A stretch of DNA of 59,093 bases from Erysipelotrichaceae bacterium (GCA_021201655.1 JAJQEL010000033.1:1-59093), one strand, 5' to 3'; shown: positions 35,141 through 44,216, counted from the stretch's first letter. The notes: generated from the sequence alone by a model not told the origin. A program made the numbers and translations.

Positions 35141-35419
35141 ATGCGCATGTTAAAGATTCCATTGTCAGATATTCTTTATGAATATAAAAATTATTCTCAG
35201 GAACTTTATGATTCAATTATGCGAATTGGCTTTTCATTTCCTATTACAGTATCATTTGATGATAATCAATATATATGTATCGATGGTCATAAACGTTTAT
35301 CAGTCTTAAATGATATATTAAAAAAATATCCTCAATACCATCGTGGAGATAATGTATGCGTTGTGATAAAAGAGGATATGCGTTCCAATGACTGCTGGCG
35401 AAGAATCAATGTTCACTAA
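35141..35419 (+). CDS. ParB/Srx-like small protein
   Basis: 92 residues from ATG 35141 after GCGAGGTGATTTT. The sequence KIPLSDILYEYKNYSQ...SIMRIGFSFPITVSFDDNQYICIDGHKRLSVL resembles the ParB/sulfiredoxin fold: an I.L..I motif, then preferred-site and IDGHKRL elements (GHR-like). No HTH or C-terminal dimer domain is present. Such short ParB-like proteins have no agreed function. It overlaps the following pseudouridine synthase gene by 32 bases, so the two are likely co-translated. Confidence 0.7.
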   Translation: MRMLKIPLSDILYEYKNYSQELYDSIMRIGFSFPITVSFDDNQYICIDGHKRLSVLNDILKKYPQYHRGDNVCVVIKEDMRSNDCWRRINVH

Positions 35420-36098
35420 ATCCTTATATCGTATATTAATGAAAAATGGAATAGGAAATTATAAAACTTGTAAAACTCTCATTAAACATGAACAAGTTAA
35501 AGTAAATCAATTGATTATGACAAATTGTAATTATAAAGTTCAAAAAGATGATATTATAGAAGTGAATGGTCACATCATAAATAGTCATCCTTATATTTAT
35601 ATCATGATGAACAAGCCAAAGGGATATATTTGTTCTAATGTTGATGAAAAATATCCTTCGGTATTAAATTTAATTGATAGAGATGATTGTTATTGTGTGG
35701 GAAGATTAGATCAAGATACAACAGGTTTACTGATTATTACAAATGATCAATCATTTTCTAAAAGATTATTACTTCCGCAAAATAAAGTTTATAAATATTA
35801 TAAAGTTGAAACTCTAAAGCCTATTGATCATACATTAACAAATATCTTTAAGCAAGGTGTTATTATTGATCAAAATTATCGATGTTCAAGTAGTGTATTA
35901 ACAATTATTGATGATTACCATTGTATTGTAAAGATTAATGAAGGTAAATATCATCAGATTAAAAAGATGTTTATGTCATGTCATAATCAGGTTGCTTCCT
36001 TAAAAAGAATACAATTTCATCATCTTAGTTTAGATCCTTTATTAAAGATGGGTGAATATCGTTTATTAACAGATGAAGAAATGGAGAAATTATTATGA
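35388..36098 (+). CDS. RsuA-family pseudouridine synthase (second of two)
   Basis: 236 residues from ATG 35388 (or 35409). S4 domain at the N-terminus (RILMKNGIGNYKTCKTLI), then MMNKPKGYICSNVDEKYPSV, catalytic GRLDQDTTGLLIITNDQ and KYHQIKKMF. It resembles the paralogue at 25062 in domain order; such pairs are common in Bacillota. It overlaps the ParB-like gene and, by four bases, the Smr gene, forming a tight three-gene unit. Target uridine cannot be read from sequence. Confidence 0.88.
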   Translation: MTAGEESMFTKSLYRILMKNGIGNYKTCKTLIKHEQVKVNQLIMTNCNYKVQKDDIIEVNGHIINSHPYIYIMMNKPKGYICSNVDEKYPSVLNLIDRDDCYCVGRLDQDTTGLLIITNDQSFSKRLLLPQNKVYKYYKVETLKPIDHTLTNIFKQGVIIDQNYRCSSSVLTIIDDYHCIVKINEGKYHQIKKMFMSCHNQVASLKRIQFHHLSLDPLLKMGEYRLLTDEEMEKLL

Positions 36099-36334
36099 TT
36101 GAAGTGGATGTCCATGGCTTAACTCAAAGTGAAGCAAAAACAAGAATTATGCAAATATTAAATAGTACTGATAAAAATGTATATATGATTAGGATTATTC
36201 ATGGTTATCATCACGGCACGGCATTAAGAAATATGATTAGAAGAAATTTTAGAAAACATCCAAAAGTGGAAAGGATTGAATTTGGTTTAAATCAAGGTGT
36301 TACAGAATTAATATTAAAGGGAGGTTTAAAATGA
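36095..36334 (+). CDS. Stand-alone Smr domain protein
   Basis: 79 residues, essentially only an Smr domain: EVDVHGLTQSEAKTRI, then YMIRIIHGYHHGTALRNMIR and a final VTELILKGG. In MutS2 and other proteins Smr has nicking or RNA cleavage activity; small stand-alone forms are known. The HGxxH and GTAL residues are kept. Overlap ATGA with the pseudouridine synthase and with pepD suggests co-translation. Confidence 0.85.
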   Translation: MIEVDVHGLTQSEAKTRIMQILNSTDKNVYMIRIIHGYHHGTALRNMIRRNFRKHPKVERIEFGLNQGVTELILKGGLK

Positions 36335-37763
36335 GTATATTAGATACAAATTATTTGATTAATTATTATTTTGAAGAAATTTCAAAGATTCCTCATGGGT
36401 CTTATAACGAAGAAAGGATTTCTAATTATTTGGTAACATTTGCAAAAGAACATAGTTTAAATTTCTATCAAGATGATATGTTCAACGTTATCATTTTTAA
36501 AAATGCTTCAAAAGGTTATGAAAATCATGAACCACTTATTTTACAAGGACATATGGACATGGTTTGTGAAAAAAATAATGATTTTCATCATGATTTTGTA
36601 AAAGATCCTTTAGATTTATATGTGGAAGGCCACTATTTACATGCTAAAGGTACAACTTTAGGAGCTGATGATGGTGTTGGTGTATGTTACATGTTGGCAT
36701 TATTAAGTGATGAGAACTTAAAACATCCACCATTAGAATGTATTTTTACAGTACAGGAAGAAGTTGGTTTTTGTGGTGCCTTTCATTTAGATGTATCCTT
36801 ATTACAAGGAAAACGTATGATTGGTTTAGATAATGAAACAGAAGAAGAAACTTGTACTTCTTCAGCAGGAGGTAATGAGATAAAGATTATTAAACAAGTT
36901 AATTTTATTGAAAATAACAGTACAGCTTATTATTTAAATATTACAGGATTAATAGGCGGACACTCTGGAGAGTGTATTAATATGAGTAGGGGAAATGCTA
37001 ATAAAATTGCTTCTAGAATTTTATATCATTTACTAAAAGACGGCATAGATATTCGTTTAGTGAAAATTCATGGTGGTTTAAAAGACAATGCTATTGCTAG
37101 AGAATGTCAAGTTGTATTTGTAAGTGAAGCCAATTTTGAAACATTAGATAAATATATTAATACGTATGTAAGTGATATTAAAAGGGAATTACAAAATAGT
37201 GATCCAAATCTTGTTGTATCTTTACAAGAATATCAAGCAGATTTATGTATGAATAGCATTGATAGCGAAGCTATTATTAATACTATGTATTTGGTTCCAA
37301 ATGGTAAATTAGATGAATCACAATTAATCCCAGGTTTAACAACACTTTCATTAAACATGGGAATTGTACGTACTAATGATAATAATGTAACAATTAATAT
37401 TTCATTACGTTCACCGCTTTCTAGCAGTATAAATGAATTATGTTTACAAATCGAACAAATTGCTTTAATGTATGGTGCTTATGTTGATGCTTCTGATCCT
37501 TATCCTGGATGGGATTATAATTCACACTCAAAATTAAGAACAAGTTTTAAAGAATATTATCTAAAGCATACTGGTAAAGTTTTACGCGAAGTGGCCACTC
37601 ATGGTGGTTTAGAAACTGGTGTTTGGGCAAAAAAATTCCAGGTATTGATATAGTTACATATGGTCCTGATATGACAGGTATTCATACGCCTGATGAAACC
37701 TTAGATTTGGATTCATTTCTAAGATGTTATGAAATACTTTATGGTTTTATAGAGACGTTATAA
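36331..37763 (+). pseudogene. pepD: Aminoacyl-histidine dipeptidase PepD (M20), frameshifted in an A7 tract
   Basis: M20 motifs QGHMDMVCEKN, KGTTLGADDGVGVC and TVQEEVGFCGAF are intact and the first 440 residues read normally from ATG 36331. After GVWAKK the frame stops at 37653. Adding one A to the seven A at 37629-37635 lets it continue IPGIDIVTYGPDMTGIHTPDETLDL, split here as IVTYGPDM and IHTPDE, to a stop at 37761-37763. The lost tail holds the His zinc ligand. PepD cleaves Xaa-His dipeptides and cysteinylglycine. Real frameshift, slippage-tolerated tract or sequencing error are all possible. Confidence 0.85.
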
Positions 37764-38884
37764 TGATGAATTGTAAAATAAAGAATCAGTGTGGTAGCTG
37801 TCAATATATTGGTACAGATTATGATTATCAGTTACAACAAAAATATCAACAAATTCAAAAGCTTTTTCCTGATAAATATATTCATTTTCCTATTGGTATG
37901 AATTATCCTTATGGCTATCGCAATAAAGTTATTGTGGCTTTTAATCAAAAATATGAATATGGTCTATATCAGGAAAATACTCATTATATTATACCTATTC
38001 AAGAATGTTTATTACATGACAAAGAAACTCATAAAATATTAAAAACTATCCAATCATTATTTCAAAAATATCATATGTCTATTTATGATAGAAAAAGAAA
38101 CAGGGGACTTATTCGTCATGTTTTGATTAGAAGAGCTATGCAAACAAATCAAACATTAGTTGTCATAGTTTGCAATGATGAAGTATTTAAAGGATCTAGA
38201 AATTTCGCTCAGGCTTTGATTAAAGCCTGCCCAAGCGTCAAATCTATAGTGATGAATATTAATACAAGAAATACGAGTATTGTTTTAGGTAATATAGAAC
38301 GCGTTTTATATGGTAAAGGTTTTATTATAGATGAATTATGTGGTTTAACTTATAAAATATCAGCATCATCTTTTTATCAAATTAATCATGAACAATGTGA
38401 GAAACTCTATTATAAAGCGATAGAATTATTAAATCCTCAACCTAGTGATATTGTTTTAGATACATACTGTGGAATAGGGACAATAGGTATGACAATCGCC
38501 CCTAAAGTATCAAAAGTTATCGGTGTAGAACTTAACAAACAAGCTTATCTTGATGCTATGAATAATGCTAAAATGAATCATCTTAACAATATTCAATTTT
38601 TCAATGATGATGCTACTCGATTTATGCAAAAACATGTTCATGATTTTATTGATTGTATTATTATGGATCCACCTAGAAGTGGCAGTACTAACGAATTTAT
38701 TAAAGTGGCATGTACTATGAAACCTCGCTCTATTGTATATATTTCATGTGATCCTACTACGCAAGCAAGAGATTTAAAGATATTTCAAAAATATCATTAT
38801 GATACTAAAGAAGTTTATCTTTATGATATGTTTCCACATACTAAACATGTTGAAAGTATTATACTTTTGGAGAAACGAGGATGA
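37763..38884 (+). CDS. 23S rRNA (uracil-5-)-methyltransferase, RlmD/RlmCD type
   Basis: 373 residues. The N-terminal CKIKNQCGSCQY is the Fe-S cluster Cys motif; a TRAM domain is not evident in the N-terminal part. The SAM-dependent methyltransferase half has LDTYCGIGTIGM, MDPPRSG and YISCDPTT, with the catalytic Cys in the last. This family methylates U747 and/or U1939 of 23S rRNA in Gram-positives (RlmCD). The start overlaps the restored pepD stop, and the DinB-like gene begins at its stop (ATGA overlap). Confidence 0.92.
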   Translation: MMNCKIKNQCGSCQYIGTDYDYQLQQKYQQIQKLFPDKYIHFPIGMNYPYGYRNKVIVAFNQKYEYGLYQENTHYIIPIQECLLHDKETHKILKTIQSLFQKYHMSIYDRKRNRGLIRHVLIRRAMQTNQTLVVIVCNDEVFKGSRNFAQALIKACPSVKSIVMNINTRNTSIVLGNIERVLYGKGFIIDELCGLTYKISASSFYQINHEQCEKLYYKAIELLNPQPSDIVLDTYCGIGTIGMTIAPKVSKVIGVELNKQAYLDAMNNAKMNHLNNIQFFNDDATRFMQKHVHDFIDCIIMDPPRSGSTNEFIKVACTMKPRSIVYISCDPTTQARDLKIFQKYHYDTKEVYLYDMFPHTKHVESIILLEKRG

Positions 38885-39402
38885 ATCAGAATTATTTGGT
38901 TTCAATCATAGAAGATTAAACGAATAAAGCTTTATGGGAAGTAAAAAATGTGATTGATTGTGTCCCAGATAAATTATGGCTTAAAGAATATTGTGATATG
39001 CCTATGTATACACATATCTATCATATGTTGCATTCTTTAGATTTATGGTTTATCAATCCTTGTGATACAACATATAAGGAACTGGCTACTCATGAATATA
39101 ATCTTAATAATTTAGATGTTGTAACATATAAGATATTAAGTAGAAATGAGATCAATGATTATTATAATGAAATTAAAATGAAAATACAAAATTATGTATC
39201 CTCATTATCTGATAAACAATTATTAGAATATCCTTCTCATTGTGAGTATACAAAATTCACTCTAATACTTGCACAGTTTAGACATCTGCATACGCATATG
39301 GGGATGATTATGGGATTTATAGTTGATGACACTAATTTGTGGCCTAATGTACTAGGTTTAGAAAACCCAATACCTGAAGCTGATTACAAAAAATATTGTT
39401 AG
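38881..39402 (+). pseudogene. DinB-superfamily protein, interrupted by in-frame TAA at codon 13
   Basis: An ATG at 38881 overlaps the preceding stop as ATGA. Its frame has TAA at 38917-38919, then continues TNKALWEVKNVIDCVP, PDKLWLKEYC, MYTHIYHMLHSLDLW and ILAQFRHLHTHMGMIMG to 39402. The helix motifs with His (HIYHMLHSLD and RHLHTHMG) fit DinB-like four-helix metal proteins. A GTG at 38950 with a GGAAG about nine bases upstream could restart translation and give 150 residues. Function of this subfamily is unknown; some DinB proteins are thiol transferases. Confidence 0.72.
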
Positions 39403-39412
39403 GAGTTTTTTT

Positions 39413-40270
39413 ATGAAAGAAAATTATTTAGAAGAAAAGAAACAAACGGAAAAATTTGTTGCAAATGTTAAACAACAATTATCATTAATGACAGAACAAG
39501 AGAAGGATAATTGGATAATCAATCAGGCTATTATTTTATCATCTTCTAAACAACAGGAATTTTTAAAAACCTTAAGTGGTGAAAAAATAATTATGAATAT
39601 GCCTGATGATAAGGAATTTTATCAATTTTGCAGTAATGTTAGTAACGGCACATTGTATATAGGATATGAAACATGGTATGAAGAATTTAATGAATATGGA
39701 TCGTTTTATGATGATTGGGAACAGCAGTTTTATGATAATTGTCATGTCATAGAATTTATTGATAATATTTTTACAGTTTGTCATTCATTAAATAAACTAG
39801 GATATTATGAAAAAACATGCGATTATATGGAAAATTTAAGTAAATTATCTTTTGAAATTATAGAAACTTCTGATTCTGAAGATTCTTATAATGGTACTTT
39901 ACCATTTACTTTGAATGATGCTTTTGATAATCGTTTACCTTATCATAATAAGAAAAATATTGCTTTTGATTGGATTTATGCTTATTGTCATAAGCAAAAC
40001 AATACAGCTGTAGAAGAAAAAGCTAAGGAATTATTAAATATATTCATTGATCCGTTATGTAACAAAGTATCGTTGAGTGATTTTGATGATATTGATTTAA
40101 AATTACTAGACACTATACAACAACTATTGTTTTCACAAATAAGGCTGGATGAATCTATTTTTCAAAAAAAGTTTAATGGTAAAGAATTTTTGTCTGATGA
40201 AAGTTATTATTTTAAGAAAAAATTAGATAGAAAAAAGGAATTGTTGGAAGATTTAAAATGTCAAAATTAA
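39413..40270 (+). CDS. Acidic helical protein, unknown function
   Basis: 285 residues, starting after TTAGGAGTTTTTTT. Lysine-, glutamate- and aspartate-rich, mostly helical, with an aromatic-acidic cluster GYETWYEEFNEYGSFYDDWE near residues 84-103 and a charged C-terminus KKKLDRKKELLEDLK. No catalytic motif, membrane segment or signal peptide. I do not recognise the family. It ends an operon that begins with the DinB-like gene, and a strong terminator follows 23 bases after its stop codon. Confidence 0.75.
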   Translation: MKENYLEEKKQTEKFVANVKQQLSLMTEQEKDNWIINQAIILSSSKQQEFLKTLSGEKIIMNMPDDKEFYQFCSNVSNGTLYIGYETWYEEFNEYGSFYDDWEQQFYDNCHVIEFIDNIFTVCHSLNKLGYYEKTCDYMENLSKLSFEIIETSDSEDSYNGTLPFTLNDAFDNRLPYHNKKNIAFDWIYAYCHKQNNTAVEEKAKELLNIFIDPLCNKVSLSDFDDIDLKLLDTIQQLLFSQIRLDESIFQKKFNGKEFLSDESYYFKKKLDRKKELLEDLKCQN

Positions 40271-40292
40271 TAATCATTTGAATTATTTTTGT

Positions 40293-40316
40293 GAGCTTCT
40301 TTTTGAAGCTCTTTTT
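40293..40316 (+). terminator. Terminator after 39413 gene
   Basis: GAGCTTC / GAAGCTC with a five-base loop and TTTTT. Confidence 0.85.
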
Positions 40317-40371
40317 ACGATAACGTCCTCTAAATCCGTTTCTCAAGTTTACAAAATAGTGTTTTATAAAC

Positions 40372-40540
40372 GGTACTCTTGGAGAAGTCAAAGATAAAAT
40401 AAAATCTACATGTCTTTACTTAAAAAAAGCAAGTGAAGAGGTAATAATTTACGGACAAGTTAGTTATAGTACTTAATTTAGCTATTGATATTATTGGTTA
40501 TATTTGTGATATTGCTGATGGTTTAAAAATGTATTTATAA
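40372..40540 (+). pseudogene. Decayed gene fragment, function unknown
   Basis: One frame reads GTLGEVKDKIKSTCLYLKKA, continues SEEVIIYGQVSYST and stops at TAA 40474-40476. A second frame picks up LAIDIIGYICDIADGLKMYL from 40478 to TAA at 40538-40540. Together they look like the tail of a small helical protein cut by a frameshift. No start codon or ribosome site is visible upstream. The rest of this gene-free stretch (40271-40630) holds only the terminator at 40293 and an AT-rich promoter area before truB. I do not recognise the parent family. Confidence 0.4.
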
Positions 40541-40630
40541 TGTGATCATATTTTATACACTTATATAAGTTTCTGATAAACTTGCTTTTTTTTATTTTCA
40601 TTTATGTTATACTAAGCCTTGGTGATAAAT

Positions 40631-41467
40631 ATGGATGGAATATTACTTATAAATAAACCTCTACATATGACAAGCCATGATGTTGTCAATGTAGTTAGAA
40701 AAACATTTCAAACGAAGAAAGTAGGTCATTGTGGTACATTAGATCCTGATGCTTCAGGTGTTTTAGTTATATGTATTGGTAAAGCTACAAAGGCTTTACA
40801 GTTTTTAATGAGTGAAAATAAAGAATATATAACAACCTTATCTTTAGGTACGTCAACAGATACATATGATGCTAGTGGTAAGGTTATGGAAACAAAAGAG
40901 TTTACTGGTGTTTATCATTTAGAAGATGTTATACAATCATATATTGGAAAACAAAAACAGATGCCACCGATGTATTCTGCTATTAAGATTAAAGGTAAAA
41001 AACTCTATGAATATGCCAGAAATAATGAAACAGTTGAAATAAAACCTAGAGATGTTATGATACATCATATTGAATTAATTGATATTATCGATAATGAAAT
41101 AACAATGAAGGTGCAATGTTCAAAGGGAACATATATTAGATCATTATGTCATGATATGGCACTGTCTTTAGGATATCCTGGACATATGAAATCATTGATA
41201 CGTACGAAATCTGGACATTTTGATATTAAAGATTGTTTTACTTTAGAAGATATACAAAATGGGAAGTATCGTTTATTATCATTAGAAGAAGTATTTATTG
41301 ATTATGATCATTATATGGTAGAAGATGAGAATATTGTTTATCATGGTAAATTGATCAGAAGTGATATTGATCATAATGTAGTGGTTGTTAATAAAGATAA
41401 TAAGGTTTTAGCAGTTTATGGACCAAATGGTAAAGGTTGTTTGAAGAGTATAAGAGGGTTATTTTAA
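40631..41467 (+). CDS. truB: tRNA pseudouridine(55) synthase
   Basis: 278 residues from ATG 40631. Catalytic region KVGHCGTLDPDASGVLVIC has the active Asp; GILLINKPLHMTSHDVV and GTYIRSLCHDMA are also conserved. TruB isomerises U55 in the T loop of tRNAs. A TATACT with extended TG at 40608-40613 may serve as -10. It is followed by ribF, whose ATG shares one base with the truB stop. This pair is conserved; here it is separated from the rbfA operon. Confidence 0.96.
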   Translation: MDGILLINKPLHMTSHDVVNVVRKTFQTKKVGHCGTLDPDASGVLVICIGKATKALQFLMSENKEYITTLSLGTSTDTYDASGKVMETKEFTGVYHLEDVIQSYIGKQKQMPPMYSAIKIKGKKLYEYARNNETVEIKPRDVMIHHIELIDIIDNEITMKVQCSKGTYIRSLCHDMALSLGYPGHMKSLIRTKSGHFDIKDCFTLEDIQNGKYRLLSLEEVFIDYDHYMVEDENIVYHGKLIRSDIDHNVVVVNKDNKVLAVYGPNGKGCLKSIRGLF

Positions 41468-42390
41468 TGAAGATAGTACATTTAGATGGATATCAATGGA
41501 ATACAAATGTTCCTATTGTCAGTGCAATTGGATATTTTGATGGCTTACATGCAGGTCATATGGAGCTTGTTAAGGAAGTTTTAAGCGTCTCTAAGAAGAA
41601 AGAATATAAAAGTGCATTAATGACGTTTGATCATCAACCAGGCTATATTTTAGGCTATTTAAAAGAAGAAAAGTATTTATCTTCCATGTTAGATAGAAGA
41701 GATATATTAGAAAACCTTGGTGTTGATTACTTATTGATTATTGATTTTTCAAAAGAAGTCGCTAGGTTATCACCAGACACATTCATTGAAAAATATATCA
41801 TTAATAGTCATATTAAGCATGTTGTTTGTGGTTTTGATTTTTGTTTTGGCTATCAAAATCAAGGGGATGCCTATGATTTACAAAACTATAATGGTATTGA
41901 TGTAAGTATTATTGATGAAGTTATCTATGATAATGAGAAAATTTCTTCTTCAAGAATTAGACAATGTTTAGATCTAGGACGCATTGAATATGTCAAGGAA
42001 CTATTGGGAAGAAGATATACGATTACTGGTAAAATCATCAAAGGACGTCAAATAGGTAGAACCATTGGTTTTAAAACAGCTAATGTTGAATATAAAAATT
42101 ATTATTTACCAAAACGTGGTGTCTATGTGGTTAAAGTTTATATTCATAATCATGAATATAAAGGTATGTGTAATATTGGCTTAAATCCAACTTTTAGTGA
42201 ATTATCGCATATTTCATTGGAAGTGAATATATTGGATTTTGATGAGGATATTTATGGAGAATTTCTGAAAGTGGAATTCTATTCTAAAATTAGAGGTGAA
42301 AAAACCTTTGATAATAGGGATGGATTGATTCAACAATTGACTTCTGACCAACAATATATTAGAAAATACTTCACAGAAAACGTTGATTGA
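41467..42390 (+). CDS. ribF: Bifunctional riboflavin kinase / FAD synthetase
   Basis: 307 residues from ATG 41467, which overlaps the truB stop by one base. The nucleotidyltransferase domain starts AIGYFDGLHAGHMEL (HxGH-like site is HAGH), with FCFGYQNQGD and SSSRIRQCL following. The C-terminal riboflavin kinase domain begins YTITGKIIKGRQIGRTIGFKTANV. It makes FMN from riboflavin and ATP, then FAD. A hairpin after the stop may be a terminator; the next gene has its own promoter. Confidence 0.95.
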   Translation: MKIVHLDGYQWNTNVPIVSAIGYFDGLHAGHMELVKEVLSVSKKKEYKSALMTFDHQPGYILGYLKEEKYLSSMLDRRDILENLGVDYLLIIDFSKEVARLSPDTFIEKYIINSHIKHVVCGFDFCFGYQNQGDAYDLQNYNGIDVSIIDEVIYDNEKISSSRIRQCLDLGRIEYVKELLGRRYTITGKIIKGRQIGRTIGFKTANVEYKNYYLPKRGVYVVKVYIHNHEYKGMCNIGLNPTFSELSHISLEVNILDFDEDIYGEFLKVEFYSKIRGEKTFDNRDGLIQQLTSDQQYIRKYFTENVD

Positions 42391-42405
42391 TTCAACGTTA
42401 TTTCT
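42379..42405 (+). terminator. Probable terminator after ribF
   Basis: AACGTTGA 42379-42386 / TCAACGTT 42392-42399 with a five-base loop and a weak tail ATTTCTATTTC. The stem includes the ribF stop codon. Confidence 0.6.
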
Positions 42406-42406
42406 A

Positions 42407-42429
42407 TTTCTTAAGAAATTCTTAAGAAA
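42407..42429 (+). promoter_or_regulatory. Tandem palindromes / 11-bp direct repeat upstream of hydrolase promoter
   Basis: TTCTTAAGAA at 42408-42417 and 42419-42428. Read as direct repeats this is TTAAGA, five bases, TTAAGA, with an 11-base period, the arrangement used by OmpR/PhoB-family response regulators. It ends five bases before the -35 box of the promoter of the secreted hydrolase. Confidence 0.55.
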
Positions 42430-42433
42430 ATAG

Positions 42434-42462
42434 TGGACAAATAGGTACCTTAGTGCTATTAT
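42434..42462 (+). promoter_or_regulatory. Promoter of Ig-like/NlpC-P60 hydrolase
   Basis: TGGACA 42434-42439, 17-base spacer, TATTAT 42457-42462 with an extended TGC. One of the best promoter matches in the window. Confidence 0.75.
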
Positions 42463-42498
42463 AATTTATGGGTATATTATTGAAAAGGAGGAAGGGCA

Positions 42499-43995
42499 AC
42501 GAAGAAATTTGATATCGAAAATAAATCGAAAAAAGTGAAGAAATACATAAGAAATAACATCTCTGATGATCTTTTAGAGAATATTCAAGAACGTATCTTA
42601 AAACGTAAAGCTATGTTTATTCCTTTATTGTTTGTTTCTACTCTTGGCTTAGTTGGCTATGCTGCTATTGATAAAGAAGCACCTATAATTGAAGCCAATA
42701 AGATTGAAGTTCTATATGGTACAAAGTTAGATAAAACAATGTTTTCTATCTCTGATAATTGTGATTCCTTAGATGCGTTAGATGTCATTATTAACTCTAA
42801 AACTTATGATGCTTATTCTTTGGGAACATATGCTGTTGAAGTAACAGCTACTGATCTTTTCAGTAACACAGTTACGAAATATGTGGAAGTTGATGTTGTT
42901 GATAACACTGCTCCTGAACTAATCAAAGATAGTAATGGATACGCTATTGATATTGAAGTCAATAGCAGTAATGATATAACTGATTATATCCAGGCAACAG
43001 ATAATGTTGACGGTGATGTAACAGCCTTTATTGAATATGACAATGAGCTTGATACAAGTGTTCTAGGGTGTCAGGCAATTAACTTAAGCGTTTCTGATAA
43101 CTCTGGAAATACCACTTCAGAAACCATCGAATTCAATATCGTTGATTCTATAGCACCAACAATCGAATTAGAAAGTGATGAAATTACTTTAGATTATGGT
43201 AAAGAATTTCTTTATCAGGATTATATCACCATTAGTGATAACTTTGATGAAGAAGTAGATCTTGAAGTCACTCTAGATAAAGATATAGATCCTGTATCAG
43301 ATGAAACCCAAATTGTTACACTTACTGTTACTGATACATCAGGAAACGAGACAGATGTTGAACTTACCATTGAGGTTGAAGATATCTCTGCACCTGTTAT
43401 TACATTAAGTGAAACATCCGTTACAGTTAAACAAGATGCCACATTTAACGCTGAATCTTATCTGGAAACTGCTATTGACAATAAAGATGGTGATTTAAGC
43501 GATGATGTGACTATTGAAGATCCTGTTGATACAAGCGAAACAGGGTCATATACAGTCTCTTATATAGTTAGCGATAAGTCAGGTAACGAAACAACTGAAA
43601 CATTATCAGTCATTGTTGAAGAAAAATATCAGGCAGTAGCTGATTTAGCTTTGACAAAAGTTGGATGTTCTTATGTATGGGGTGCTACAGGGCCAAATAC
43701 TTTTGACTGTTCTGGCTTAACTCAATATTGTTATAGACAAAATGGTATCTCTATTCCACGAACAGCTGCAGCGCAATACAGTTTTACTTCTCGTGTAGAT
43801 AAATCTGACTTAGAAGTAGGAGACTTAGTATTCTTTAAAGGAACGACAAGCTCAAGTGGAATCACCCATGTTGGTATATATATTGGTGGTGGTCAGTTTG
43901 TTCATGCATCAACGACTAAAACTGGAGTTAAGATATCTAGCCTATCTGAATCATACTATGTCAAACATTATGCAGGCGCAGGGCGTGTCGGTTAA
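42499..43995 (+). CDS. Membrane-anchored Ig-like / NlpC-P60 cell-wall hydrolase
   Basis: Reading from ACG 42499 gives 498 residues. The strong site AAAGGAGG with seven bases of spacing points to ACG as start; the nearest standard start, GTG 42535, has none. A basic cytosolic tail leads to a membrane helix (IPLLFVSTLGLVGYAAI), then about four 75-residue bacterial Ig-like repeats (APIIEANKIEVLYG, DNTAPELIKD, SIAPTIELES, SAPVITLSE). The C-terminal NlpC/P60 domain has Cys in FDCSGL (about residue 404) and His in HVGIYIG (about 457), so it should cut peptidoglycan peptides. Anchored or secreted wall hydrolase for growth or daughter cell separation. Confidence 0.82.
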   Translation, partial: TKKFDIENKSKKVKKYIRNNISDDLLENIQERILKRKAMFIPLLFVSTLGLVGYAAIDKEAPIIEANKIEVLYGTKLDKTMFSISDNCDSLDALDVIINSKTYDAYSLGTYAVEVTATDLFSNTVTKYVEVDVVDNTAPELIKDSNGYAIDIEVNSSNDITDYIQATDNVDGDVTAFIEYDNELDTSVLGCQAINLSVSDNSGNTTSETIEFNIVDSIAPTIELESDEITLDYGKEFLYQDYITISDNFDEEVDLEVTLDKDIDPVSDETQIVTLTVTDTSGNETDVELTIEVEDISAPVITLSETSVTVKQDATFNAESYLETAIDNKDGDLSDDVTIEDPVDTSETGSYTVSYIVSDKSGNETTETLSVIVEEKYQAVADLALTKVGCSYVWGATGPNTFDCSGLTQYCYRQNGISIPRTAAAQYSFTSRVDKSDLEVGDLVFFKGTTSSSGITHVGIYIGGGQFVHASTTKTGVKISSLSESYYVKHYAGAGRVG

Positions 43996-44037
43996 ATCTT
44001 CGATTTATGATTTTCAAAATTAATTCACAATTAAAAG

Positions 44038-44068
44038 CCAGTCAAGATAATCTTGGCTGGTTATTTTT
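44038..44068 (+). terminator. Terminator after hydrolase gene
   Basis: CCAGTCAAG / CTTGGCTGG with a five-base loop, one G-T pair, followed by TTATTTTTA. Confidence 0.8.
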
Positions 44069-44168
44069 ATGAAAAAGAATAAGGGTGATTATCTAGAAAA
44101 TGCTATTTTCATTTGTATATATTTTTAATTATCCTTTATATTGATAAGAGGAAATCTTCTCTTTTTTC

Positions 44169-44197
44169 TTTTCATTAATTTGTTGATAAAGTATAAT
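44169..44197 (+). promoter_or_regulatory. Promoter of PfkB sugar kinase
   Basis: TTTTCA 44169-44174, 17-base spacer, TATAAT 44192-44197, the same -35 as the uppS promoter. Confidence 0.6.
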
Positions 44198-44216
44198 GTT
44201 AATAGGAGGAAGAATT

